Positions 13,309-24,876 of a stretch of 64,000 nt of DNA are shown piece by piece. Source of the DNA: Cladorrhinum sp. PSN259 (taxonomy: Eukaryota; Ascomycota; Sordariomycetes; Sordariales; Podosporaceae); assembly GCA_033725935.1 (NCBI GenBank), contig MU867107.1, forward strand, positions 186,001 through 250,000, given 5' to 3'. Under the pieces are notes generated by a model that searched no databases, was not told the DNA's origin, and saw nothing but the letters and a program-made list of their open reading frames with translations. Within the stretch, counting starts at the first letter, position 1. The number at the start of each line of letters is the position of its first letter. The position numbers and the translations under genes are program-made.

Positions 13309-13382
13309 TGATTTCGTCCAGGCTCGAACTGGAGACCTTCAGTGTGTTAGACTGACGTGATAACCAACTACACCACGAAACC
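13309..13382 (-). tRNA. tRNA-Val (anticodon AAC), copy 1
   Basis: The minus strand folds as a 74-nt cloverleaf. The acceptor stem pairs GGTTTCG with CGAAATC (one G-U), the discriminator is A (13309), and the anticodon stem is TCAGT/ACTGA with anticodon AAC at 13348-13346. The T-arm contains GTTCGAGCC (B box). There is no intron. A T5 run (13297-13293) follows as pol III terminator. The sequence is identical to the copy at 37524-37597. Confidence 0.96.
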
Positions 13383-14173
13383 GCTGAATTTGATGTAAAT
13401 TAAAGTCAAAGCCCGTGCTCAAGTTGTCCGGCTCATCTTGTGCAAAGGGTCGTCAAATCAGAGAGCGATGATGTTGGGAAGGCTAAAGGGAGATGCGAAT
13501 AAGGGTTAGGGTTGACCACAATGCAGCTTACTCGCAAGATTGCTATGACAGTCTTACTTTAACGTAAGCTTGTGACCGTACTGGTTTGATAACCTTCGTT
13601 GTGATTTCAGCGTTTAATTCTAATTCTAATTACTAGAAGTGCGGATGTTTGTACAGAGTTGCCTTTCCCAGTTCGTTGTACTGTAGAAAGAAGCTCGTGA
13701 TTTCTTAGAAAATGCATGCCGGTCGGCAATCGGCTAGCGATCGCGGGGTTGATTGGAACCAGACCTATGTACCAGCTATCCAATTGCGGAAAGGTGATCC
13801 TCAGATGGCGCTGATTTGGGGAAACTTGGGGGCGGGCCTCTCTTGGAGCTGCACTGGCTGGGTGACATGATGGCGTTAGCCTCGGCATATGCCATGCAAT
13901 GCCAACCTCAACGCCAATGAACAACCGGCCTTCACTCTTGAGCATCGTTCTTTCGGTTTCTATTGCTTTTCTGTGCTCTCTAGACACTACAATTAATAAC
14001 ACCCAACTGAATTCGGCCACACCCTCGTTGCACTCTACTACCGCGGTACACTAATAATCATCATCACCCTTTTGTTCATAATCCCAAACCCAACGTCATC
14101 TTCAGCTGCAACACAACAAGCCACAACCGAGCCTCGAATCATCCAACATATTCATCGATAAACACACGAGCAA
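13383..14173. other. Intergenic/promoter region upstream of peroxisomal Lon
   Basis: No gene is seen. Near 13500-13514 the plus strand reads TAAGGGTTAGGGTTG, two telomere-type repeats. The last 130 bp before the Lon ATG is A/C-rich and purine-poor (many ACAAC and CATC motifs), as expected for a fungal 5' leader. Confidence 0.55.
13500..13514 (+). repeat. Short interstitial telomere-like repeat
   Basis: TAAGGGTTAGGGTTG contains two TTAGGG-type units. It sits between the tRNA-Val gene and the Lon gene. Such boxes can be bound by Tbf1/Teb1-type factors in fungi, but two units can also arise by chance. Confidence 0.5.
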
Positions 14174-17109
14174 ATGGCTCTGTCAGAGGCAGCCACCGTT
14201 CCAGTGATCACTCTTCCGCGCGGCAGCGTCCTTCTGCCCGGGGTGGTCCAGCGCATTCCCGTCTCGTCCAACCGTCCCGATGTCGCTTCACTCCTCGCTG
14301 CCGTATACACGCGTGCCGCCTCCAAAACACCCCGCGGCCGCATCGATACTGTACCTATCGCCTGCGTACCATTAGCCTCGCCTCTTCTCGGCCCCAATGG
14401 CCAGCTTCTCATACAAAATGGTGAACAGAACGATGTCGATAATACCAAACCCGACAGCACCGAGGTCGACCTAGCCAAAGCCTCGAAAAAGGATTTATTC
14501 TCGTGGGGCGTGGCAGCAAAAATAACGGGCGTAGAAGGCCGCGGTACGGGGGAATTCACGTTACTCGTTGAAGGGCTTGCGCGCGTGCGCGTGGAGAAGA
14601 TCTACACCGACAAAGCCTACCTGGAGGCCAAGGTGTTATATTGCCCTGACGAGGTTGATGGAACTAGTATCTCCGGTTCGAGCCTTGAGCAACTATTCCA
14701 GCATTTGAAACTGCTGTCCCGAGAGCTGGTCGCCATACTCAGGTTGTCGGCGCTCCTCCCTCGGTCTGCTGGCAGCAATCCTGGTCTTTCGCCTCTTCTG
14801 GCCCGCCGGCTCGACCTATACATAATGAGACAGAAAAAGCCGGGTGCGCTTGCTGACTTTATGGCTAATATCGTTGAGTCATCATACGAGGAGAGGCTAC
14901 AGGTACTGTCTCTGCTTGACGTTAAGAACCGGGTGGCCCGGGTGATAGAGTTGCTGGATCGCCAAGTGGGCAACATCAAGAATCGCGTAAAGATCACAAC
15001 TTTTAGCGCTACTACGCTTCCGTTTCTGGAACCGGATCCGAATAAGAAGGACGGCTTCTCCAGATTGCCGAATGTTAGTAAGGGAACCGCGCCCGCTCCA
15101 GGTGTACCTGTCTTACCTCCTTTTGGGCTGGGCAGTGGTCAGCCAAAGGGCGGAAACCAGGAAGATGAGCAGGAGCCAAATGAGATTGAGGAGCTACAAA
15201 AGCGGTTAGAAGTTGCCAAATTGACACCCGAGGCGGCAAAGGTTGCAGAGAGAGAGCTTAAACGCTTAAAGAAGATTCATCCTGCGCAAGCTGAGTATGC
15301 AGTTACGAGGACCTATCTTGAGACACTGGCGGAAATTCCTTGGTCAACAACAACGGATGACCGCTTCGGACCCGAGACACTTGCTCGAGCACGGAAGCAG
15401 TTGGATGACGATCACTATGGACTGGAAAAGGTTAAGAAGAGACTACTTGAGTACCTTGCTGTCCTGCGCTTGAAGCAATCCATCAACGACGATGTCGATG
15501 CGCAGATCAAGAAAGCTGAGGAGGAGTTTGGTGTCTCTAATGTTAAGAGGGAGGGTGAGAATGCTGAGGCTACTTCCACTCCTGATCAAACTGCAGAGCT
15601 GGAGGAGAAGATAAAGGCCAACACCGCCAAGATTGAAATTCTGAAGGGCAAGCGCATGGTTGATAAATCTCCAATTCTTCTCCTCGTTGGTCCTCCGGGG
15701 GTCGGAAAGACGAGCCTTGCTCGATCAGTCGCCACAGCTCTGGGCCGAAAATTTCATCGTATCTCTCTTGGAGGTGTTCGAGACGAAGCCGAGATTCGCG
15801 GCCACAGACGCACCTACGTCGCTGCCATGCCTGGTCTAGTAGTTCAAGGACTCAAAAAGGTCGGCGTAACCAATCCGGTTTTCCTGCTTGACGAGATCGA
15901 CAAGGTTGGCGGCTCCAACCACCACGGCGACCCCTCAGCAGCTATGCTGGAGGTCCTAGACCCGGAGCAGAATCATAACTTTAACGATCACTACGTCAAT
16001 ACCCCTATCGATCTGAGCAAAGTTATGTTTATTGCCACGGCCAACAGTCTCGACACGATTCCAGCACCGCTCTTGGACCGCATGGAAATGATTTACATCC
16101 CTGGATACACCACCCTCGAGAAGCGGCATATCGCAATGCAGCACCTCATCCCCAAGCAAATCCGTGTCAATGGCCTCAATCCCGATCAGGTTGTCTTTAC
16201 CGAGGAGGTGGTGTCCAAGATCATTGAGTCCTACACTCGCGAAGCCGGCGTGCGTAACCTTGAACGCGAGATCTCCTCTGTTCTCCGTGGCAAGGCTGTA
16301 GAGTACGCAGACGCCAAGGACGCGGGACATCCTGAGAAGTATAACCCGGTTCTCACCATTGATGACATTGAGCGGTTCCTGGGGATTGAGAAATTTGAAG
16401 AAGAAATCGCAGAAAAGACTTCGCGCCCTGGTATTGTGACTGGGCTTGTCGCATACAGCTCAGGAGGCAATGGCAGTATCTTGTTCATTGAGGTCGCTGA
16501 CATGCCCGGCAATGGATCAGTCCAACTGACCGGCAAACTCGGCGATGTCTTGAAAGAGAGTGTGGAAGTCGCGCTCACATGGGTGAAGGCGCATGCCTAC
16601 GGTCTGGGGCTTACGCAGAGTCCGACTGAGAATATCATGAAGGATAGGAGCATCCACGTGCACTGCCCGAGCGGATCTATACCGAAGGATGGACCTAGCT
16701 CGGGTGTCGGCCAGGCCGTTGCGCTCATTTCGCTGTTCAGCGGGAGACCTGTGCCGCCTACTATGGCGATGACTGGCGAAATCTCGCTGAGGGGCAGGAT
16801 CACAGCTGTTGGTGGCATCAAGGAGAAGTTGATCGGTGCGTTGAGGGCTGGTGTGAAGACTGTGCTCTTGCCTACTCAGAATCGGAAGGATGTCAAGGAT
16901 TTGCCGCAGGAAGTCAAGGATGGGTTGGAGATTATTCATGTTGGGTAAGTTCACTCATGATGCTGAAAATTGTACCGAGTCTTGAATGCTGACGTGGTTT
17001 GTGGGAAATCAGGCATATTTGGGAGGCCATCCGTCACGTCTGGCCAGATGGACAGTGGCCTGGCGAGGAGGAGTATGCCAGGACCGGTGGGATTCAGAGC
17101 CGACTGTGA
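14174..17109 (+). CDS. LONP2: Peroxisomal Lon protease (LonP2/Pln type), two exons
   Basis: This ATP-dependent serine protease and chaperone removes damaged proteins in the peroxisome matrix. Exons are 14174-16944 and 17013-17109, giving 955 aa; the 68-nt intron has donor GTAAGT and branch site GCTGAC (16988-16993). Domains: N-terminal LON substrate-binding domain (about 1-270), AAA+ ATPase with Walker A GPPGVGKT (506-513) and Walker B FLLDEID, and the protease domain with catalytic Ser842 in PKDGPSSG and Lys883 in GGIKEK. Exon 2 adds the last 31 residues and ends in SRL, a type 1 peroxisomal targeting signal, which separates this protein from mitochondrial Lon. Without splicing, the frame stops at a TAA inside the donor site and the signal is lost. 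The ATG at 14174 has AAA before it and fits the family start. Confidence 0.96.
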
Positions 17110-17889
17110 GCGGTGGGTCGTCTAATATTCTGAAAATGGGGATTACGTCTCTCTCTTTTTGTTTCCGCCCCCCTTTCCGCCCCCCTTTTCCCCCCGCCTT
17201 CTCATACGTATTGGGATAACGGTGCAAATGATATGAGAGCGGGGTCTTAGAAGTGCCCAAGCATACGCAGGGAGAGTTGGAAAGATAAAAGAGATGTCCA
17301 GTGTTAGCAAGCGGCCCACTCATTGCATCCGTTTTATAGCATAGCGATGGTCCTGATTTTCAGGCATTAGCCCTTGTTTTTGCTTTTATGTTGTTGGGTC
17401 AAATCTGAGCGGTTAAACGTCTACATCCTTCTGCCCACCCCCCCCCCCTTTTTTTTCTTTTTCTTTCCTGGCTACTTAGTCACTGAGTATATGTCTGTCT
17501 TCTCTTGCCTTTTTGCATCGTTGACGAAAGTTTCACATATAATCAGCGGAAGGCAACCATTCTCATGGGAGATTTTTTAAAATATTATTCTTGCGACAGT
17601 AGTGCTGGCAGAGGGGATTTTGGAGTGGGCCTCTCAACATGCACATGAATGCGTGACCTTTGGGTAGCTTTCCGTTGGTTTGTGCTGCATGGTGTAGAAG
17701 CACAGGGATCAGAAGGAGTAGATGACAAAGGTAAGGAGGAAAACATGGTGTCTGTAAATATTGCTCATGGTTGATGAAGAGGATTGGGATAAAGAGTGTG
17801 TGCTGGGCGTGTCAAAGCTGTTGGGAATTGCGCAATGGTTCGTAATGAGACGCCTGATGGTCGCATTCAATTGAGGAGATTCTGGGAGA

Positions 17890-17908
17890 GGGGGGGGGGG
17901 GGGGGGGG
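17890..17908 (+). repeat. Poly-G run of 19
   Basis: An uninterrupted run of 19 G lies about 780 bp downstream of the Lon stop codon. Its length may be affected by sequencing error or slippage. Confidence 0.85.
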
Positions 17909-20900
17909 ATGTCAACACATTCATTAATATAATCATAATTCTCTGTACAAGACGGTCTTCTTGATCTAGTAAAATTGATTGTGGCCTAAACAAATTCTTG
18001 CTTGTCCTTCTGACAACAAATGTATGTATGTAGGTCCGATGCTGACAGTATGCAAAGTGTGTTCAGTAGTTGCCCAGACAACCAGTTTCCGCCCCCTGAA
18101 ATTGGTGAGATGGTTGATGAAGTAAGCATGATTCTTGGGCGACGTGGCATGGCTCCTTTCTTTGGTCTTTACTTTTTTGTGCACCGAATTATTCTTATGG
18201 GCTCAGACTAACTAATCAATTAAATAGAAGGTATGGTTCTTGTAAATTTTATTTTATTTTTTATTTTATTTTTTTCGTCCGTAACCACAGCATATTGTAT
18301 CCACGCATGTATGCTAGTTCATTCCTGCTGTGATGTATTCATGTGTGTATGTTGCAGTCTCAGATATATTGTTCTGTCTCTTTTTTCTTCTTTTTTTCTT
18401 GCGTTGCCGACAGCAGTAGATCCGTTCCGTCCTTCCCGTCTCTCTCATTTCACTCTTTTCCATTTCGATTTTGCAATACGTATGATGCAATGTAATGGGG
18501 CACAACAGGTATGTACATGTATGCACAGTACTGGTTACCCTATAGTTCTTCTTCTGTTGACGCCATCGACCATTTTTTCTTGTACTTCTTCTCTTCCGCC
18601 CTTCCTTATTTTATGCGGTGCTCCCGATTTCTTGGTTCTCCCCTTTTCGTCATTTTTTCCCTTCCTCTTCTCTTTGTGTCGTGTAACTGTTACACTATCA
18701 AGATCCGTCCGTTCTTGTCGGTTTCTACGTTTCCCCGCCTCTTTCCTGTTTCTGCTGTTGTCTTGCAATGGCATGTTGTGGCGTCTGTGGTGTTGTCTGT
18801 GACAAGGTCATTGTGGTACGAATGTGATGCTGTGTTTCTGTATACCAACGTTGTTTGTGTAAGGCTTTACGAGAGCTTTTAAGCTCAATTGTCCGGTTGG
18901 ATGGAGCTGATCCAGTGCCATGCCACAAAAGGCCCAGGAAGCAACTCTGGGCGGGCTTGTGTAAACGGAACGGTGTGACAGTGACTTCCATACTTGGAAT
19001 CTGGGAGCGAGGCCTCCATACTGTGACCCGGCCATGTTTCTTAAGGCCTGCATTTAGACTGTCCAGCAGGTGTGTCTTTTCCTTGGCATGTTCAACGACA
19101 AACTATATCTGCAATCAAGATTGTTGAATTTCTCGCTTTCTGCCCCTTTTTGGGCTCGGTCTGTTTTGCGGCATCATGTAGTTGCGACAAGATTGCCCCG
19201 CATTATTGTTGCGACAGCAAACATGACATCGATCGGGGTTGAAAAGTTGTCCGAACTGGAACCGAGGGGATAGTCCCCGGCTCCGAGCATTGGGTATACA
19301 CGGCCGATTCTCTGGGATAGAGGATATGCTTGGAGGTCACTGTTGTCGACAAACTCTCGGGTGGCACTGCCGAAGCACTGGGTAAGTAGTTTGGGTCCCC
19401 CAGCGGTCGAAGCTTGTTATTTCCGTTGTCTTTCCTGATGAGTGTATGACAACCCAGATGTCTCGGCCCGTGATGCATCTCGCTTCTGCCGCTGTGTGCT
19501 TCAAGGCGATGTAACCAGCACCATTGCAATCTCTCTAGTGAGGAGGAGGTTGCGGATGCGAAAGGATCATATCCTGTCACGTTCAACCACGGTTTCAACA
19601 TCGGTCAATATCACATTACATAAACTGAGTGTGACTACGGTATCTGTTACAGTACGGGCAAGTTAAAGCACCCTTGACGCTGAGAAAGTGTTATACGTAT
19701 ACATATTACAGAGCTGCCCGGCTTAGTCGGCAGGCTTTGTCAACAGTCGGCTTCATTCCGTGTAAGCTCACATATTTTCCGGATGGACGTATATGTAATG
19801 GCACAGTTGTCCAAAATTGCGCATCACTTTGTGAGCAAATGCAAACAAGGCTCGTCAGACCCATCCATTTAACGGCTCCTTCCATTAGCCTTGGAACTTC
19901 CCAACGGTCTCTAGGTCAAGGTAGTGTGAGATCAGTTGGACCTCAGGGGTTGACCCGGGCGATTCGTGGCTTTACGCACCGTGTCTTGAACCAGCCGAGA
20001 TTAAAGGACTGAGGAAATTCTCGCCTTATCCTACAGGCGGATCTATGAACCGGACAATGTACAGGAGCGGTTGATCACAGGTGAAAAATCCTCTGAGAGG
20101 CCCCCAACACCTTGGCCTCTCAACTGTAAGATCAACCAAGGACCAGGGGAGGGAAACCATCTCGCAGCAAAGCTTCCGAATGGCGCAACTAGGATCTGAA
20201 TACAGAAATGAAAAGACGATTGCTGAGCAGACTTTGTGTCTATGCGTATACCCCACGAGATATCCTCCCACAAAGTCCTCGGCGCGGGATTAAGAGCCCA
20301 TCCTCATCTTCTAGTTCCAATACTACCACTTGGCTGGCCCGGCTACACTGAACCATGATTATTGATACCTGATATCACGCAGGGGCAGACGGCGGATCCC
20401 ATTCATTCACCTGACACAAGTCGAGACCGTTCTGTCCCCGCTACTTGAAGAATGCGGCATATGTTCGCGCCGAGGGAATAAAAAAGGGGGCAAACTGTTT
20501 GCCCAGGATGATGGTATGGCGAGCATGGGAAAGGGAGCACCAAAGAGTCGTCACAATGCGGGTCTGCCGTCTTGTCGGACCAAGCGTTCGTCGCTACCAA
20601 AGATTGTAACCCTACGGCGTCCCGCCTCCATTCCATCCTCCCAGCATATGCTCCCTGTCAGGGATAGTTCAGAAACAAGCCAGCGGCGACTCTTTTGCAT
20701 GGCTTATTTTCTGTGCTCTCTTCGCACCTGCGTCTGCATCGCTTGAATCTTCGGTTCCATCCAAGCGCCCCGTCATCTGAACCTGAATTCATCCGATGTG
20801 ATGGTGGTATTTTCAGATGCTGGAGGCAGCTGCACGGAATGCGGAAGCGAGTGCGGGTAGGAGCACAGAAGGACGCCAGAAAAAACACGGGGGATAAGAG

Positions 20901-22949
20901 GGGTGCAACCTTGAAGCGCTTTCCAAGTTCCATACCGTAATTACCGAGCATTCCATGATAATTAAATGGTGGACGAGCCTGGATGATACCCGAGACAGAC
21001 ATCACGTCGCGGACACCCCGCAACCTTGAGCCCGCAGTTGCCCAAAAACCTATTGATATTGACAGTAATAAGGGCCCCGGTCGTGGATCGAATTTAAGGG
21101 GGTGTTGCGGGAGAGTCAGAGCCGCGACGAGGCCCGTTATGGAATAAATTTCCCGGCCACGCGGACAACAAGGACTTGACACTGGCGTTGAGTCGTCGGT
21201 CGGCGGATGCTAAGGTGCCCCACGCCCCCCAAGAGGTTCCACATTACAGAAGGTAGCAGGGAAGGAAGAACATGGAAAATGAGGAGAGGTATGTAAGATG
21301 GAAAGATGTGGTGAGAAGAGAGGCTGGCAAACATGTCACACCAATTGGCATTTGGCAGCCCTGCCCAGCTGAAATGGTGATGCGAGAATGGAAAGATGGA
21401 TGTGATGTTGAACATGCAATGCCCAGCCCCAATAAATCGCTCGTCTCCAACGGATGATCGCCCGACGAGGCGCCAGAGTCTCCTCTATGGCCGCTGTGAA
21501 TGGTTCCTTGCACACACCATGTTCGTCGTGATGCAAAATTAAATCATGCGGCATGTGCGGCAGGAGCTTGTCCCCGCATACCTATCGGGGTGGGGGACCT
21601 CCATGATGCACAGGAGAAAGCTCCTGCAAGGTGGTCCCGTTCTTCAATTCTCAGCCTGTGAAAATGCCAATGTGATGGTGATGTGGCGTCTGCGGGACAT
21701 GTATGCTGGCTTGTATTGTTCGTATCTTCACATCAAAACCCTTCCCTTCTTCTCTCTGCCTCTGGCGACATGGCCAGGCTCCCACGAGGGTAGGTGGTGG
21801 AGTGACCCCTGCGTTTCCCGAACGTAACGCCCTCGAAGTAGTCCTGGGCACACCGGCGTGCGGAAAGCAAACTGATTGGTGCGAGTGTCCTGGCGCTCAT
21901 GTCTACACTAGCATCTCGTGTCGTCACGAAAAGAAGGCGAAAAGCAGACCTCGGCAGATGCCAGCTTTTACGGAATTACAGTTGTGGTGTCGAAAAACAT
22001 TTCAAGACAAGGAACAAGGAAGCACCAACGACAGCGGTCAAAGCGCAAAAAACCCGCAGTTGACGATTCTCTAACCCAAAACGCCGGCTTAGTGTTACCG
22101 AAGCCAACTCGGCCGTTACTTTTTTCATGATAGATACCGGAATGATGGGCGGGCTCTTGTTGAATCCTTGAGGAATCAACGAGGCGGGCCCGACTCGGCA
22201 TGCTCCAGCAGCTATATCTCCGAGGGATCCCACTCCCCGTCTCCGTACGCATCGCCCGTGACGGACGGAGATGTAGTGTAATGCATGTGTTCTGATCTGG
22301 ACCAGAGGTACGTTTTGTACTTCAAGTTCCAAGTGCAGTTGCATTCATGACCGGGGAGAAATCAAAGACGAAGCTCCTGCAAACCCCTTGACATATATTA
22401 GCCCAATTAAAGGGTCGCCGTCGACTTTCTCCATCGAGATCCCACCTAGGCTCCAGCCCAGGATGTGACATGGGATCGGAGCAAATCTCGTTGTGACTGC
22501 GCAGCGTTGTTGTCGACATCGACCCCAGCTCGGGATGCCGGGGAGACGGCGAAGATCGACCACAAATCCTGCGCGATGTCACCTCTGTCAGCGAGCCCAC
22601 GAGCCTGTCTCACCAGACCCAACTGGGGAAATACATCATTTAGAGTTTGGGAGCCCGCGGCGGCCAAGACAATCACAGGACAACGCTGAGAGATAGCAAA
22701 AATCGAACCATTCATCAGCAGTCTCTTGGAGGTGGAATCCCACCCACGTGCTTCTGAAATACCCAATATCCAAATCATCAGAGGCGCCTGGTACTGTCCG
22801 GAGCAATTAGGACGATCTCCATCACGCGGAACGGATGTGGGCACGATAGAAGTTACAGGCGTCCGCAATTTCGTCTCTGTGTGCTGGGCGGGTGGGGGTG
22901 ATCTGCCAGTCGTCACTTTCTCAGAAATGAACGAGCGCACGAATTGCAG

Positions 22950-22977
22950 ATGTAGTGTATGTATCCGTACACTACAT
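22950..22977. repeat. Perfect 10-bp inverted repeat, 8-nt loop
   Basis: ATGTAGTGTA (22950-22959) and TACACTACAT (22968-22977) are exact reverse complements, separated by 8 nt. It lies in the gene-poor region, with no adjacent gene whose end it could mark. It could be a binding site for a dimeric factor or chance. Confidence 0.6.
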
Positions 22978-24850
22978 ACATGATACCCCGCACATACATA
23001 CCCTACCGGTATTGCGTGCACCAACCAAGCCGGTGGTGGTCGAGATGGTTCGTGCTGTGCGACCAGACAGGAGCTCTCTTTTTTCATTGGTCGATTATTG
23101 AGATTAAAAGAATAAGCCCCCTGCGTACGTGCTCCGGATCTTGGACCCTTGATGGTGTGGGGTGCCCGCCCTAAGAAGCTCGGACGGCTGTCCCCGGGTT
23201 GAGCAAAAGCGATACAAACGCAGATGAGGACGCGAGCATCATGAAATCATGAAGGGCGTTCTGATATCGGCCTTGGCGGCACCGAGGGGATCCAGCGACG
23301 AATGTCCACGTATGGACAGGAATACCGGAACTCATCGCCGTCCTGCCCGCTGTCGTTCGGAAATTTTGTGACGGTGGAAAAGATCAGATGAAAGCGGTAA
23401 GTCTAGTGACTAGTGCATGTAGGCGACAAGGTCTCGGCACACCTTCAGGGCGGCTCCAGATCATCACCATTATCATCATCTCGCTCAAAGGAGTAATTAC
23501 AACGCACACATACCACGCACACCACACACTCGACGAAACGGCTCGCTTCCCGGATTGCAAGCCTCAACCAATCCGGGGCTGACTTGGGGATGCGCATGAA
23601 CCAGTTCGAATTGGGGGTTCCATGATGTGCGACTTGACGACCGGATGAAATGGGATCGACGCCGGCACGCAGAAAAGATCAGACGAGTCGCTTAATAGTC
23701 GATGGCCCCGTCCAGCCCGTCGGGAATCGGGATCCGCAACGCGATGGAGATAAGAATGCTCTGTGCTGCGTACACAGCAATAACAGCAGTCAATATACAC
23801 CCAGGATCAATGAGCCACCCCTAGCAGCCTGACAGCAAGATCCGATGTCACCACTAGACGTCAAGCATAACTTGGCTGTTGAGGTGGGCAATGTGTAGAA
23901 CGGGATAACAAGTCCCCAATGGAGACTCTGTAATGGTCAACCCAAAATGAACATCTGAGGGCCATACAAAAACCATCAGCCAAGTTTTGTTACTGAGTGT
24001 GTGCAGCTGCACACTCTTTGGTCCCCAGAAAAACCGTGGCGCATGAGGCTGCCCAAAGATACCCAATCCAAAAATCCAGGAGACATTACTTTCAATTTTG
24101 TCCAATGAAAAAATGGTATTGGCCACGAACAAAAAAAGACCCAGACTCGCCTCCCAGCTGTGAGACCAACAGCCCAAGACTCGGCACGGTATTGTGTTAC
24201 CTCATGCCGGATCGCCATTTTACTCATGCAGCCGCTGCAGGTCGGTTCTCCTCCCTCTTGATTGTCTGTGGGTTGCATAACCTGGGTTGCATATCCTTTA
24301 TATTCTTCCCACACATTAGATGAAAAATGGCCTCCCGTCCCGCGGCGTGTACTCGCCATGGCAAGTGAATCATCCAACTCATGGCGCGACAAATAAAAAG
24401 GGTGGAAAATGTAGCTGTCGTGGGCGCGTGCGCAAGGACGATTCGAAAGCTAATAATATGATTTAAGGAAATGACATTCTGCAGCTGCAGAGGCATCGTC
24501 ACCTCTCTCGGGCACTGCATGCCGCTGCAGCATCACCTTTCGGGCACCATTCTGACCGAAAGCGGACATATAGTGAGGTGTGATTGCAGCACTTTTTGGC
24601 AGGACTGGGCGATGATTAATATCGTCGAGGGGTCGCGAGTCACGGTAACATACAGCGGTACGGTAATAGACGGAATACCTGGGTGGGCAGCAGAATGTGG
24701 GAAGGAAGGTGGTTTTCGGCCCCCGGTCAGGTATCCTGTCAGGGGAGGCTTGCGCTTGCTGGCATACCCCTCCAAGATAGGAGTTTCTGGAGGTTCCTTC
24801 CATTCTGGGACGTGAAGCTGTCAAGAGTCATCCCAAGGGTTTTTTTTTTT

Positions 24851-24876
24851 GGTTTTATTTTTTGGTTTTATTTTTT
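24851..24876 (+). repeat. Tandem duplicate of a 13-bp T-rich unit
   Basis: The unit GGTTTTATTTTTT occurs twice head to tail and is preceded by a poly-T run. No function can be inferred. Confidence 0.7.

Noticed and set aside
18233..18802. A 189-codon plus-strand frame rich in Phe, Leu and Cys, resembling a membrane protein
   Set aside because: It arises from a T/C-rich tract; hydrophobicity is the automatic translation of pyrimidines, and no family pattern or splice context is present.
20658..21182. A 174-codon minus-strand frame
   Set aside because: No recognisable domain, irregular composition, and no supporting splice or start signals.
22446..23087. A 213-codon minus-strand frame
   Set aside because: It begins outside any good context, has no domain and overlaps several equally long frames on the other strand.
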